Of a DNA stretch of 64,000 nt, positions 18,938-27,691 are shown piece after piece. This stretch comes from Paragemmobacter kunshanensis. GTDB lineage: Bacteria; Pseudomonadota; Alphaproteobacteria; Rhodobacterales; Rhodobacteraceae. The notes beneath the pieces are model-generated. The model saw nothing but the letters and a program-made list of their open reading frames with translations, was not told the DNA's origin and ran no database searches. The translations under genes and the position numbers were made by a program. The number at the start of each line of letters is the position of its first letter. Within the stretch, counting starts at the first letter, position 1. The stretch is from the NCBI RefSeq assembly GCF_011059185.1, contig NZ_JAALFE010000003.1, positions 220,140 to 284,139 of the forward strand. The letters are read 5' to 3'.

Positions 18938-19336
18938 CCTGCAAGCTCCTGCGGCCGGGATCGCACCGACCATGTCAGATCAGAAATTGCCAACCCGGAC
19001 CAAAGGGTTGGATGCCATCCTCCGGGCCAAGGGGGGATGCCATGGGGGTGCTATAACACGTCGCCAACCGCTTGGAACAGGACGGTTTTGCTGCGTTAGC
19101 GCAACCAGCGGGAGGTTAGCGCAACCATGGCCCGGATGCGGGCGGAGAGGGACCATATGTCCCACCCCGTCTGCCCGGATGTGCGGCAATTTCGCCATTC
19201 CTGTGGGTTTTCCGCGACGGTTCCGCCCCGCAAATGACGTGATTCGCACATATCGGTTGATTCCCGGAGGCGGAAAAATGATCATGCCCGACATAATAAA
19301 AAACGTATGACACACGGGCAGTATAGGGAAACCACC
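18938..19336. promoter_or_regulatory. Divergent pckA/chvI control region
   Basis: This 399-bp spacer has no supported gene. It contains two exact direct copies of GTTAGCGCAACCA at 19095-19107 and 19115-19127, start to start 20 bp, about two helical turns, and an inverted repeat CCAACCC/GGGTTGG at 18990-19011. The direct repeats look like paired operator sites. LacI-type regulators of pckA are known in alphaproteobacteria, but assignment here is inference. The stretch before chvI (19240-19310) is locally AT-rich. Confidence 0.45.
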
Positions 19337-20038
19337 ATGGCAAGGATCGCGCTTGTCGACGATGACAGGAATATCCTGACATCCGTCGCGATGACTCTGG
19401 AAGCCGAAGGGTTCGAGGTAGAGACCTTCAATGACGGGCAGTCCGCGCTGGATGCCTTCAACCGCCGCCTGCCGGACATGGCAGTGCTGGACATCAAGAT
19501 GCCGCGCATGGACGGGATGGACCTGTTGCAGCGCCTGCGCCAGAAGACCAGCATGCCGGTGATCTTTCTGACATCCAAGGATGACGAGATCGACGAGGTT
19601 CTGGGCCTGCGGATGGGCGCGGACGATTATGTGAAGAAGCCGTTCAGCCAGCGCCTGCTGGTGGAGCGGATCCGGGCGCTGCTGCGGCGGCAGGATGCCA
19701 TCGCCACCGGCGAGGTGGCGACCACGGAAGAGACGAAGATCATGGAGCGGGGAAATCTTCGGATGGATCCGCTGCGCCATTCGGTGACCTGGAAGGGGCA
19801 GGATGTGGCGCTGACCGTGACTGAATTCATGCTGTTGCAGGCACTGGCCCAGCGGCCCGGTTTCGTGAAGAGCCGGGATCAGCTGATGGACGTGGCCTAT
19901 GATGACCAGGTCTATGTGGATGACCGGACCATCGACAGCCATATCAAGCGGCTGCGCAAGAAGATGCGCGCGGTGGACGACAGCTTTTCGGCCATCGAGA
20001 CGCTTTACGGAATCGGCTATCGTTATAACGAAGAGTAA
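19337..20038 (+). CDS. chvI: Response regulator ChvI (OmpR family)
   Basis: A 233-residue response regulator. The receiver domain (about 1-118) has the acidic pair VDDD and the phosphoacceptor Asp52 in [11 protein letters not shown], the conserved threonine region FLTSKDD and the lysine in VKKPFS. The C-terminal winged-helix DNA-binding domain ends [11 protein letters not shown] and GIGYRYNEE. ChvI controls envelope, acid and host or surface responses in alphaproteobacteria. The ATG at 19337 matches the family; ten upstream codons are in frame but not conserved. The chvG start codon follows its stop directly. Confidence 0.93.
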   Translation: MARIALVDDDRNILTSVAMTLEAEGFEVETFNDGQSALDAFNRRLPDMAVLDIKMPRMDGMDLLQRLRQKTSMPVIFLTSKDDEIDEVLGLRMGADDYVKKPFSQRLLVERIRALLRRQDAIATGEVATTEETKIMERGNLRMDPLRHSVTWKGQDVALTVTEFMLLQALAQRPGFVKSRDQLMDVAYDDQVYVDDRTIDSHIKRLRKKMRAVDDSFSAIETLYGIGYRYNEE

Positions 20039-21736
20039 ATGACCGCAGCGCCTCGACTTGGAAAGGATGGTCGCCCGACCCGTTCGGGCGACGTTGTGCT
20101 TGGGGAAGACTGGACCTCGGGCGAGGGGCTGGTCGATCCGGCCTTGCGGGCGAGCCGCGACAGGCGGGGGCTGGTGTCCCTGAACCGGTCGCCGCTGGCG
20201 CGGAAGATCATCCTTTTCAACCTGCTGGCGCTGCTGGTGCTGGCGGGGGGCGTGCTGTTCCTGAACCCGTTCCGCGACACGCTGGTCAGCCTGCGGGGCG
20301 AGGCGCTGGTGAACGAGGCGCTGCTGGTTTCGGATGTGTTCGAGGCGGTGGCCGCCGAGGCGCCGGGGCCGATGGATGCGGCGCGGCTGTCGCGGGTGCT
20401 GGAGACGGTGCAGGTGCCGCCGGGGGTGGAGGCCTTTGCGGTGACCGCCGCGGGGGATGTGGCCGCGCGCCGGATCGGCGAGGCGCGGCCCGGGGCCGCG
20501 GTTGCGGTGCGGCCGACGCCGATCGTGGATACGCTGACGGGCGCGTGGAACGGGGTGCAGGGCCTGTTCGGCGGCGGGCCGGACGTCGAGGGTGCAGCGG
20601 ATGGTTCCGCGCTGGTGCAGACGTTGCTGCCGGCCGCGCTGAAGGGCGAAGGCGTGCGGATCGACGGGCGCGCGCCGGATGGCGGGCGGATCTTCGCGGT
20701 GGCCGAACCCGTGCGGATGGATGGCCAGGTGCTGGCCGTGGTGGCGCTGGCGGGCGATCAGCAGGGGATCGACGCGCTGGTGCGCGGCGAGCGCGAGCAG
20801 GTTCTGCTGATCTTCATCGCCTCGCTCATGGTGTCATTCGGGCTGAGCCTGATCCTGGCATCGACCATTGCCAATCCGCTGTCGGATCTGGCGGCGGCGG
20901 CGGAACTGGGGCGTGACCGGGACGCGCGCAAGATGGCGCCGGGGCGGGTGCGGATCCCGGATCTGGCGGCGCGGCCCGACGAGATCGGACGGCTGTCGGT
21001 GGCGATGCGGGGCATGGTGGCGGCGCTGTACGACCGGATCGACGCGAACGAGCAGTTCGCGGCCGATGTGGCGCATGAGATCAAGAACCCGCTGGCAAGC
21101 CTGCGGTCGGCGGTGGGCACGCTGCGCGTGGCCAAGCGCGACGACCAGAAGTCGAAGCTGCTGGATGTGATCGAACATGACGTGCGCCGGCTGGACCGGC
21201 TGGTGAGCGACATTTCCAACGCCTCGCGGCTGGACAGCGAATTGGTCAAGGAGGAGGAGGAGGAGTTCAACCTTGTCCGCACCCTGACCAATATCTCGGA
21301 ATATCTGGGCCAGCAGGCCAATGAGAAGGGTGTCGAGTTCATCACCGATTTCCCGAATGATCCGATCCAGATCCGGGGCCTGGAGGCGCGGCTGGCGCAG
21401 GTCTTCGTGAACCTGATCACCAATGCGATCAGCTTCTGCGAGGATGGCGATGCGGTGCGCGTCTGGGCGCGGCGGCGCGACAACCGGGTGCTGATCGTGG
21501 TCGAGGATACCGGGCCGGGGATCCCGGAACAGGCGCTGACCAAGGTGTTCAAGCGGTTCTACAGCGAACGCCCGCAGGGGCAGTTCGGGGAACATTCCGG
21601 CCTTGGGCTGGCGATTTCCAAGCAGATCGTCGAGGCGCATGGCGGCGTGATCTGGGCCGAGAACATCCGCCCGACCCATGCCGATGTCACCTCTGACCCG
21701 CTGGGCGCGCGCTTTGTGGTGGGTCTGCCGGTGTGA
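20039..21736 (+). CDS. chvG: Sensor histidine kinase ChvG
   Basis: A 565-residue inner-membrane kinase and partner of ChvI. After a roughly 55-residue cytoplasmic leader come one membrane segment (about 57-78), a periplasmic sensor domain, a second segment (about 258-280), HAMP, the HisKA box AADVAHEIKNPLASLR with His346, and an ATPase domain with NLITNAISF, EDTGPGIPE and GLGLAISKQIVEAHGG. The start abuts the chvI stop, and the end overlaps hprK by four bases (GTGA). The sensor region carries no motif I can tie to a ligand; in relatives ExoR-type inhibitors act there. Confidence 0.93.
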   Translation: MTAAPRLGKDGRPTRSGDVVLGEDWTSGEGLVDPALRASRDRRGLVSLNRSPLARKIILFNLLALLVLAGGVLFLNPFRDTLVSLRGEALVNEALLVSDVFEAVAAEAPGPMDAARLSRVLETVQVPPGVEAFAVTAAGDVAARRIGEARPGAAVAVRPTPIVDTLTGAWNGVQGLFGGGPDVEGAADGSALVQTLLPAALKGEGVRIDGRAPDGGRIFAVAEPVRMDGQVLAVVALAGDQQGIDALVRGEREQVLLIFIASLMVSFGLSLILASTIANPLSDLAAAAELGRDRDARKMAPGRVRIPDLAARPDEIGRLSVAMRGMVAALYDRIDANEQFAADVAHEIKNPLASLRSAVGTLRVAKRDDQKSKLLDVIEHDVRRLDRLVSDISNASRLDSELVKEEEEEFNLVRTLTNISEYLGQQANEKGVEFITDFPNDPIQIRGLEARLAQVFVNLITNAISFCEDGDAVRVWARRRDNRVLIVVEDTGPGIPEQALTKVFKRFYSERPQGQFGEHSGLGLAISKQIVEAHGGVIWAENIRPTHADVTSDPLGARFVVGLPV

Positions 21737-22158
21737 CCGGCGACGGCCTGCTGCTGCACGCGACCTGCGTCGCGGTCGAGGGGCGGGGCGTGCTGATCTG
21801 CGGGCCATCGGGGGCGGGCAAATCGGCGCTGGGAGTGCAGTTGATGGCGCTGGGGGCGCGGCTGGTGGCGGATGACCAGGTGGCGCTTTCGCGGCGCGAC
21901 GGGGCGCTTTGGGCCGCCTGTCCGCCCGCGATCCGGGGCATGATCGAGGCGCGGGGCGTGGGGCTTCTGAATGCCGATCCGCTGGATGGGGCCGAGGTGG
22001 TGCTGGCAGTCGACATGGCAGAACGGGAGAGGATGCGCCTGCCGCCGCGGCGGGGGGTGACCTACCTCGGAAGGACAGTGGACCTTGTGCTTGGCCAGGA
22101 GACGCCCCATTTCCCGGCGGCGGTGATGCTCTATCTCAGGGCGGGACGCAGGGAATGA
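21733..22158 (+). CDS. hprK: HPr kinase/phosphorylase, short alphaproteobacterial form
   Basis: A 141-residue protein that corresponds to the catalytic C-terminal half of the Gram-positive enzyme, without the N-terminal domain. The P-loop GPSGAGKS is at residues 24-31 and the family signature appears as [10 protein letters not shown]. It would phosphorylate HPr on serine; the HPr encoded four genes on has Ser51 in the expected position. The GTG start at 21733 overlaps the chvG stop, and its own stop overlaps rapZ, so the unit is translationally coupled. Confidence 0.92.
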   Translation: MTGDGLLLHATCVAVEGRGVLICGPSGAGKSALGVQLMALGARLVADDQVALSRRDGALWAACPPAIRGMIEARGVGLLNADPLDGAEVVLAVDMAERERMRLPPRRGVTYLGRTVDLVLGQETPHFPAAVMLYLRAGRRE

Positions 22159-23087
22159 CGGACGGGCCCGGAATGCAGGATCGGACGGCGCAGCAGGAAC
22201 ACCGGCTGGTTCTGGTGACGGGGCCTTCGGGGGCCGGGCGATCCACGGCGATTCATGCGCTGGAGGATCTGGGATATGAGGTCATCGACAACCTGCCGCT
22301 GAGCCTTGTGCCGCGGCTGATCGAGGGCGCGCCGCTGGGGCGGCCCATCGCCCTTGGCCTTGATGTGCGCAACCGCGATTTCAACGTGGCGGCCCTGATC
22401 GAGACGATCGACGGGCTGACGCGCGATCCGCGGGTGGCGCTGGAGGTGGTCTATGTGGATTGCGCGGCGCCGGTCCTGATCCAGCGCTACAGCCAGACGC
22501 GGCGGCGCCATCCGCTGGCCCCGGCCGAGACGCCCGCCGAGGGCGTGGCGCGCGAGATCGACCTTCTGGCGCCGATCCGGGTGCGGGCCGATCACCTGAT
22601 CGACACCAGCGAGATGAGCCCGCATGACCTGAAGGCGGAACTGGCGCGCTGGTTCGACGGGGCCCTGGCGCAGCGGCTGGCGGTTTCGGTGCAGAGCTTC
22701 AGCTACAAGCGGGGCCTGCCGCGGGGCGTGGACATGGTGTTCGACTGCCGATTCCTGAACAATCCCTATTGGGAGCCGGGCCTGCGCGATCTGGACGGGC
22801 GGGATGCGGCGGTGGAAGCCCATCTGCGCGCTGACCCGCGTTTCGCGGAATTCTTCGGCAGGTTGTGCGACATGGTGACCTTTCTTCTTCCGGCCATGGT
22901 GGAAGAGGGCAAGGCGCATCTGTCCATCGGATTTGGCTGCACTGGCGGGCAACATCGCAGCGTCGCAATGGCGGAAATGCTGGGGAAGGTGCTTGCAGAG
23001 GCGGGCTGGGCGGTGTCAAAACGGCACCGGGAACTGGAGCGGAGGGTGGCGGATGCCGCCCTCGGGATCGGGGTGAAGGGCGCGTGA
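22155..23087 (+). CDS. rapZ: RapZ/YvcJ-family nucleotide-binding RNase adapter
   Basis: A 310-residue protein. The N-terminal P-loop domain shows GPSGAGRST then [14 protein letters not shown], and the C-terminal domain has [16 protein letters not shown], both diagnostic of RapZ. In enterobacteria RapZ controls GlmZ/glucosamine synthesis; in alphaproteobacteria the target is not settled, and the operon places it with PTS regulators. The Walker A lysine is an arginine here (GAGRST), which may alter nucleotide binding. The ATG at 22155 overlaps the hprK stop by four bases; an upstream in-frame extension covers hprK and is not real. Confidence 0.92.
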   Translation: MTDGPGMQDRTAQQEHRLVLVTGPSGAGRSTAIHALEDLGYEVIDNLPLSLVPRLIEGAPLGRPIALGLDVRNRDFNVAALIETIDGLTRDPRVALEVVYVDCAAPVLIQRYSQTRRRHPLAPAETPAEGVAREIDLLAPIRVRADHLIDTSEMSPHDLKAELARWFDGALAQRLAVSVQSFSYKRGLPRGVDMVFDCRFLNNPYWEPGLRDLDGRDAAVEAHLRADPRFAEFFGRLCDMVTFLLPAMVEEGKAHLSIGFGCTGGQHRSVAMAEMLGKVLAEAGWAVSKRHRELERRVADAALGIGVKGA

Positions 23088-23479
23088 TCGGTATCGTGAT
23101 CGTTGCACATGGCGGACTGGCGCGGGAATATCTCTCGGCGGTCGAACATGTCGTGGGCAAGCAGGATGCGGTGCGGGCCATCGCCATCGAGGATGACCAT
23201 GACCGCAGTGCCAAGCAGGCGGAAATCTGCGCCGCCGCGGATTCGGTGGATATGGGCGCGGGCGTGGTGGTGGTGACGGACATGTTCGGCGGATCGCCGT
23301 CGAACCTGTCGCTGATGGCCTGTTGCGGGCAGGACCGGCGCATCGTCTATGGCGCGAACCTGCCGATGCTGATCAAGCTGGCCAAGTCGCGCGAGATGCC
23401 GGTGCCCGAGGCGGTTGCCGCCGCGCTTGACGCGGGGCGGAAGTATATCAACAGTCTGGACCTTGGCGGCGGGGCATGA
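23084..23479 (+). CDS. PTS EIIA component, mannose family
   Basis: A 131-residue phosphocarrier. The motif [11 protein letters not shown] carries the phosphorylated His9, and [11 protein letters not shown] is typical of mannose/fructose-type EIIA. No EIIB or EIIC permease gene is nearby, so it is likely a regulatory phosphoacceptor for the HPr encoded next. The GTG at 23084 overlaps the rapZ stop by four bases and fits the family start; an open frame upstream overlaps rapZ and is not conserved. Confidence 0.9.
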   Translation: MIGIVIVAHGGLAREYLSAVEHVVGKQDAVRAIAIEDDHDRSAKQAEICAAADSVDMGAGVVVVTDMFGGSPSNLSLMACCGQDRRIVYGANLPMLIKLAKSREMPVPEAVAAALDAGRKYINSLDLGGGA

Positions 23480-23760
23480 GCGCGGGGACCATGACGGCAC
23501 GGAATTTGCGGATCATCAACGAGAAGGGGCTGCATGCGCGGGCCTCGGCCAAGTTCGTGGAAGTGGTCGAGGGGCATGATGCGCAGGCGCAGGTGTCGAA
23601 GGACGGCATGACGGTGTCGGGCGATTCGATCATGGGGCTGTTGATGCTGGCCGCATCACGGGGCACGACGATCGACGTGGCGACTTCCGGCGCAGAGGCG
23701 GAGAAGCTTGCCGATGCGCTGGAGGCGCTGGTTGCAAACCGCTTCGGCGAGGACTACTGA
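23476..23760 (+). CDS. ptsH: Phosphocarrier protein HPr
   Basis: A 94-residue HPr. The active-site motif KGLHARAS contains His20, phosphorylated by enzyme I, and the helix SIMGLLML holds the regulatory Ser51 that HprK would modify. It starts inside the EIIA gene (ATG overlapping TGA). A second ATG five codons on (23491) gives the more usual length. Enzyme I (ptsP or ptsI) is not in the window. Together with hprK and EIIA it forms an incomplete, regulatory PTS. Confidence 0.95.
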   Translation: MSAGTMTARNLRIINEKGLHARASAKFVEVVEGHDAQAQVSKDGMTVSGDSIMGLLMLAASRGTTIDVATSGAEAEKLADALEALVANRFGEDY

Positions 23761-23790
23761 GGCGCGTCAGACGCGAAAGGCAGATCCGAC

Positions 23791-24696
23791 GTGACCGAGA
23801 CTTCGCAGAGCGAAGATATCCGCACCCTGGAGGTGAGCGAGGCCGAACTGGCCATCCGCCGCGCCGAGCGCGCCGAGCGCCCCTATGACATGCGGCGTCT
23901 GTCCTATGCCGGGACGTTCAAGAACCCGATCAAGGCCAATACGATCCGGGCGCTGGAATGGCTGACGGCGAAGGTGACGCTTCTGCGGCTGATCCGGGAT
24001 TTCGAGCGGACGGGGGCACCGGTGGGCGCGCCGTTCTGGCCCAAGGCGATCCGGCAGATGGGGATCACGATAGAGACCCCGCCCGAGGAGATCGCGCTGA
24101 TCCCGAAGACGGGGCCGCTGGTGGTGGTGTCGAACCATCCGTCGGGGCTGGTGGACGGGATGGTTCTGGCGGAACTGGTCACGCGGGTGCGGTCGGATTT
24201 CAAGATCCTGACGCGGTCCTTGCTGACGGGGATCCCGGAGGTGGAACAGTTCATGATCCCGGTGCCCTTCCCGCATGAGGACAATGCGCGCGAGCTGGGC
24301 CTGCAGATGCGGGACGAGACGATGAAGCACCTGAAGGCGGGCGGGGTGATCATCCTGTTTCCGGCCGGGAAGGTGGCGATGAGCGAGGGCTGGTGGGGCC
24401 CGGCGGTGGAGGCGGAGTGGAACGTCTTCACCCACAAGATCGTGCGGTCGTCGGGGGCGACGATCCTGCCGGTGTTCTTTCCGGGGCAGAATTCCCGCGC
24501 CTTCCTGATTGCCAACAAGATCAGCGACACGATCCGGCAGGGGTTGCTGTTGCACGAGATCAAGCGCTGCCTGTTCAAGCCGACCCGGCCCGTGATCGGG
24601 GCGCCGATCCCGGCCGAAGAACTGAAGAAATGGGAAGGCAACCCGCGCGGGTTTCTGGCCTGGCTGCGGGAACATACGTTGAGTTTGAAGAAATAG
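23791..24696 (+). CDS. PlsC-like acyltransferase
   Basis: A 301-residue glycerolipid acyltransferase-like protein. The catalytic block is NHPSGLVDGM with His116 and Asp122, an H-x5-D spacing found in the hemolysin-type acyltransferases rather than the H-x4-D of PlsC. A later FPAGK box matches the substrate-binding FPEG motif. It may acylate lysophospholipid or an amino-lipid precursor at the membrane. The GTG start at 23791 is 30 bases after ptsH, so it may be the last gene of the chvI operon. The target lipid is not known. Confidence 0.78.
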   Translation: MTETSQSEDIRTLEVSEAELAIRRAERAERPYDMRRLSYAGTFKNPIKANTIRALEWLTAKVTLLRLIRDFERTGAPVGAPFWPKAIRQMGITIETPPEEIALIPKTGPLVVVSNHPSGLVDGMVLAELVTRVRSDFKILTRSLLTGIPEVEQFMIPVPFPHEDNARELGLQMRDETMKHLKAGGVIILFPAGKVAMSEGWWGPAVEAEWNVFTHKIVRSSGATILPVFFPGQNSRAFLIANKISDTIRQGLLLHEIKRCLFKPTRPVIGAPIPAEELKKWEGNPRGFLAWLREHTLSLKK

Positions 24697-24704
24697 GGCG
24701 CTGG

Positions 24705-24785
24705 CCCTGATTTTTCGCAGAAAAATCGTGGGGCCTGCGGTTTTCTGCTCGGCGGCCCCAACGATTTTTCTGCGAAGAATCAGGG
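24705..24785. repeat. Large cruciform-like element, TTCTGCGAA family (copy D)
   Basis: The outer arms 24705-24727 and 24763-24785 are 23-bp inverted repeats with one mismatch. Each arm is itself a hairpin (24709-24727, GATTTTT/AAAAATC around CGCAG; 24763-24781). Between them GGGGCC (24730-24735) pairs with GGCCCC (24754-24759). It lies between the convergent acyltransferase and hydroxyacyl-CoA dehydrogenase genes and has the same three-part plan as copy A. Confidence 0.88.
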
Positions 24786-24808
24786 GCCGCGCGATCTGCT
24801 TCTGTCCT

Positions 24809-25687
24809 TTAACGTGTCGGGACCGGTGTCTCACCCCGGTAGTCGTAGAAGCCGCGCTGCGTTTTCCGGCCGAGCCAGCCTGCCTCGACATATTTCGTCA
24901 GCAGGGGGCAGGGGCGGTACTTCGTATCGGCAAGGCCGTCATGCAGGACGTTCATGATCGCAAGGCAGGTGTCCAGCCCGATGAAATCGGCCAGTTCCAG
25001 CGGCCCCATCGGGTGGTTGGCGCCAAGCTTCAGCGATTCGTCGATGGATTTCACCGAACCCACGCCTTCGTAGAGCGTATAGACCGCCTCGTTGATCATG
25101 GGCATCAGGATACGGTTCACGATGAAGGCGGGGAAGTCTTCGGCGCTGGCGGCGGTCTTGCCCAGCTTGCGCACCACCTCGTGCAGGCTGTCCCAGGTTT
25201 CCTGATCCGTGGCAATGCCGCGGATCAGTTCCACCAGCTGCATCACGGGAACGGGGTTCATGAAGTGGAAGCCCATGAACTTTTCCGGCCTGTCGGTGCG
25301 CGAGGCGAGGCGGGTGATGGAGATCGAGGAGGTGTTGGAAGTGAGGATCGTGTGCGGTTTGAGATGGGGCAGCAGATCCTCGAAGATCGCCTGTTTCACC
25401 GTTTCGCGTTCGGTCGCGGCTTCGATGATCAGGTCGGTCGCGCCCAGATCGGCGAGTTTGAGGGTCGTGCGGATGCGGGACAGGGCGGCGGCCTTGTCTT
25501 CGGCCGAAACCTTGCCGCGGCTGACCTGGCGTTCGATGTTGCGCTCGATGGTGGCGAGGGCGCGGTCGAGGCTTTCCTGGGCGATGTCGTTGAGCAGCAC
25601 GTCATAGCCGGCCAGCGCAAAGACATGGGCAATCCCGTTGCCCATCTGGCCTGCCCCCACGATTCCGATGCTGCGGATCTCTGGCAT
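24809..25687 (-). CDS. 3-hydroxybutyryl-CoA dehydrogenase
   Basis: A 292-residue NAD(P)-dependent 3-hydroxyacyl-CoA dehydrogenase. The Rossmann motif GAGQMGNGIA is at residues 9-18 and the catalytic His/Glu region reads GFHFMNPVPVMQLVE. The C-terminal helical domain has the family helix MGPLELADFIGLD. Single-domain length indicates the short-chain HbdA/PaaH type rather than a multifunctional beta-oxidation enzyme. It acts between acetoacetyl-CoA and 3-hydroxybutyryl-CoA, feeding polyhydroxybutyrate or crotonyl-CoA routes. etfB-etfA lie upstream on the same strand, separated by one divergent gene. Confidence 0.93.
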   Translation of the reverse strand: MPEIRSIGIVGAGQMGNGIAHVFALAGYDVLLNDIAQESLDRALATIERNIERQVSRGKVSAEDKAAALSRIRTTLKLADLGATDLIIEAATERETVKQAIFEDLLPHLKPHTILTSNTSSISITRLASRTDRPEKFMGFHFMNPVPVMQLVELIRGIATDQETWDSLHEVVRKLGKTAASAEDFPAFIVNRILMPMINEAVYTLYEGVGSVKSIDESLKLGANHPMGPLELADFIGLDTCLAIMNVLHDGLADTKYRPCPLLTKYVEAGWLGRKTQRGFYDYRGETPVPTR

Positions 25688-25855
25688 GATCGTCTCCTTC
25701 TGTCCGGGCAGACCTTATGCAACCGGGGGGGCGGGGCGCAAGCCATGGCGCGCGCCGGGGAATGGGCAAAGATCATATCGAATTGCAAGTTTAGGGATTT
25801 CTTCACGTTCAGGCGGCAGGCTTTCCCCCGGGTGTTGTGAATTCGGGGGTGGGTG

Positions 25856-26677
25856 ATGGCCTATGCTTTTCCCGGCGGCGGGTCGCTGGATTACATGCCG
25901 TGCCGCTATGGCCGGTCGAGACTGATGTTCCGCGGGCCAAGGCGGGACGTGACGGGGCGTTATGTGGCGGTGCTGGGCGGGATCGAGACCTATGGGCGAT
26001 ACATCCCCAAGCCCTATGCGCAGCTGACCGAAGAGGGGCTTGATCTGCCGGTGGTCAATCTGGGCTGTCCGAATGCGGGGCCGGATGCCTGGCTTTCGGA
26101 TCCGGCGGTGATGGAGGTGGTGACGCGGGCGGCGGCCGTGGTGGTGCAACTGCCCGGGGCGGGCGATCTGACGAACCGGATGTATTCGGTGCATCAGCGG
26201 CGCAATGACCGGTTCCTGCGGGCCTCGCCCGTGTTGCGGGCGATCTATCGGGGGGTTGATTTCACCGATTTCAGCTTTACCCGCCATATGCTGCGGGCGC
26301 TGTTCGAGGCCGGGCCGGAGCGGTTTGCCCTGGTGGCCGAGGAATTGCGCGCGGCCTGGACGGCGCGGATGCAGTCGCTGCTGGCACAGGTGCCGGGGCG
26401 GCTGGTGCTGCTTTGGGTGGGCGAGCGGCCGCCCGGGCCGCGGCGCGATGCGCCCCTTGGGGAGCCGTTGCTGGTGGATGCGGCGATGGTGGAGCAGGTG
26501 GCCGAGGCGGCGGATGCGCTGGTGGTCGCGGTGCCGAGTGCGGCGGCGCGGATGCAGGGCACGCAGGGGATGGTCTTTCCCGAACTGTCGGAGCCTGCGG
26601 CGCGGGGGCTGCCGGGGGTGGCCGCGCATCGCGAAATGGCCGAGGCGCTGCTTCCGGTCTTGCGTGGGCTGGTGTGA
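25856..26677 (+). CDS. DUF6473-like protein of unknown function
   Basis: A 273-residue protein beginning MAYAFPGGGSLDYMPCRYG. I recall this opening from uncharacterised Rhodobacteraceae proteins labelled DUF6473, but cannot confirm the label here. It has a central NLGCPNAGPDAWL segment and alternating hydrophobic strands (LVLLWVGERPPG, DALVVAVPSAA), suggesting an alpha/beta fold similar to sulfotransferase- or polysaccharide-linked domains. No signal peptide or membrane segment is seen. The ATG at 25856 follows GGGGGTGGG; a GTG one codon earlier is possible. It is transcribed opposite to the etf and hydroxyacyl-CoA dehydrogenase genes, interrupting that set. Confidence 0.7.
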   Translation: MAYAFPGGGSLDYMPCRYGRSRLMFRGPRRDVTGRYVAVLGGIETYGRYIPKPYAQLTEEGLDLPVVNLGCPNAGPDAWLSDPAVMEVVTRAAAVVVQLPGAGDLTNRMYSVHQRRNDRFLRASPVLRAIYRGVDFTDFSFTRHMLRALFEAGPERFALVAEELRAAWTARMQSLLAQVPGRLVLLWVGERPPGPRRDAPLGEPLLVDAAMVEQVAEAADALVVAVPSAAARMQGTQGMVFPELSEPAARGLPGVAAHREMAEALLPVLRGLV

Positions 26678-26713
26678 GCGGGGCGTCCTGCAAGGACGGC
26701 CCGGATGGGCATG

Positions 26714-26743
26714 AAAAAGGGGCGCGGGTCTGGCCCGCGCCCC
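26714..26743 (-). terminator. Intrinsic terminator after etfA
   Basis: Reading the minus strand, a perfect 10-bp stem GGGGCGCGGG/CCCGCGCCCC (26743-26734 with 26728-26719, loop five bases) is followed by TTTTT (26718-26714). It may work in both directions since the DUF6473-like gene converges here. Confidence 0.85.
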
Positions 26744-26766
26744 CTTGATCCGCCCGGTGGGCGCGA

Positions 26767-27690
26767 TCAGAGCTTTTCGATCATCTCCGGCACGGCGGTG
26801 AAGAGGTCGGCCACGAGGCCGTAATCGGCGACCTGGAAGATCGGGGCCTCTTCGTCCTTGTTGATGGCGACGATGACCTTGGAGTCCTTCATGCCCGCCA
26901 GATGCTGGATCGCGCCCGAGATGCCCACGGCGACGTAGAGCGTGGGGGCGACGACCTTGCCGGTCTGGCCGACCTGCCAGTCGTTCGGGGCGTAGCCTGA
27001 GTCGACCGCGGCACGCGAGGCACCGACGGCGGCGCCGAGCTTGTCGGCCAGTTTCTCGATCAGCGCGAAGTCGGCCTGGGAGCCCACGCCACGGCCGCCC
27101 GAGACGACGATGCCTGCGGAGGTGAGTTCGGGGCGGTCCGAGGCGGCGACCTTGTCTTCGACCCATTTCGACAGCGAGCCATCGGCGGCCACGGCCACCT
27201 TTTCCACGGCGGCGGAACCGGAATTCGCGACGGCGTTGAAGGAGGCGGTCCGGACGGTCAGGACTTTCTTGCCGTCCGAGGATTTCACCGTCTGGATCGC
27301 GTTGCCCGCATAGATCGGGCGTTCGAAGGTATCGGCATCGACCACGGCGGTCACGTCCGAGATCACCATGACGTCGAGCAGCGCCGCGGCGCGGGGCAGG
27401 ACGTTCTTGGAGAAGGCGGTCGCGGCAGCGGCGATGTGGCTGTAATTGCCGGCCAGCGACACGATCAGCGCGGCGATGGCTTCGGCCATGCCGTGATCAT
27501 AGGCGGCGTCATCGGCATGCAGCACCTTGGCGGCACCGTCGAGTTTCGCGGCCTCGGCCGCGGCGGCGGCAGAGGTGCCTGCGACGAGGACATGAACCTC
27601 GCCCAGGCCCTTTACGGCGGCCAGCGCCTTGGCGACGGCGTCGGTGGCGAGTGCGCCGTCATTCACATCGGCGAGAAGGAGAACGGCCAT
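26767..27690 (-). CDS. etfA: Electron transfer flavoprotein, alpha subunit
   Basis: A 307-residue FAD-binding subunit of ETF, which accepts electrons from acyl-CoA dehydrogenases and passes them to ETF-ubiquinone oxidoreductase. The C-terminal FAD domain shows [49 protein letters not shown] and [20 protein letters not shown]. Its start is one base from the etfB stop. Within this window it is the natural partner of Mcd. Confidence 0.97.
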   Translation of the reverse strand: MAVLLLADVNDGALATDAVAKALAAVKGLGEVHVLVAGTSAAAAAEAAKLDGAAKVLHADDAAYDHGMAEAIAALIVSLAGNYSHIAAAATAFSKNVLPRAAALLDVMVISDVTAVVDADTFERPIYAGNAIQTVKSSDGKKVLTVRTASFNAVANSGSAAVEKVAVAADGSLSKWVEDKVAASDRPELTSAGIVVSGGRGVGSQADFALIEKLADKLGAAVGASRAAVDSGYAPNDWQVGQTGKVVAPTLYVAVGISGAIQHLAGMKDSKVIVAINKDEEAPIFQVADYGLVADLFTAVPEMIEKL

Positions 27691-27691
27691 G

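Noticed and set aside
21909..22154. N-terminal extension of RapZ and similar long extensions of EIIA, rpoB, SecE and S12
   Set aside because: They overlap real upstream genes or leaders in another frame and are not part of the families; starts with overlaps or ribosome sites were preferred.
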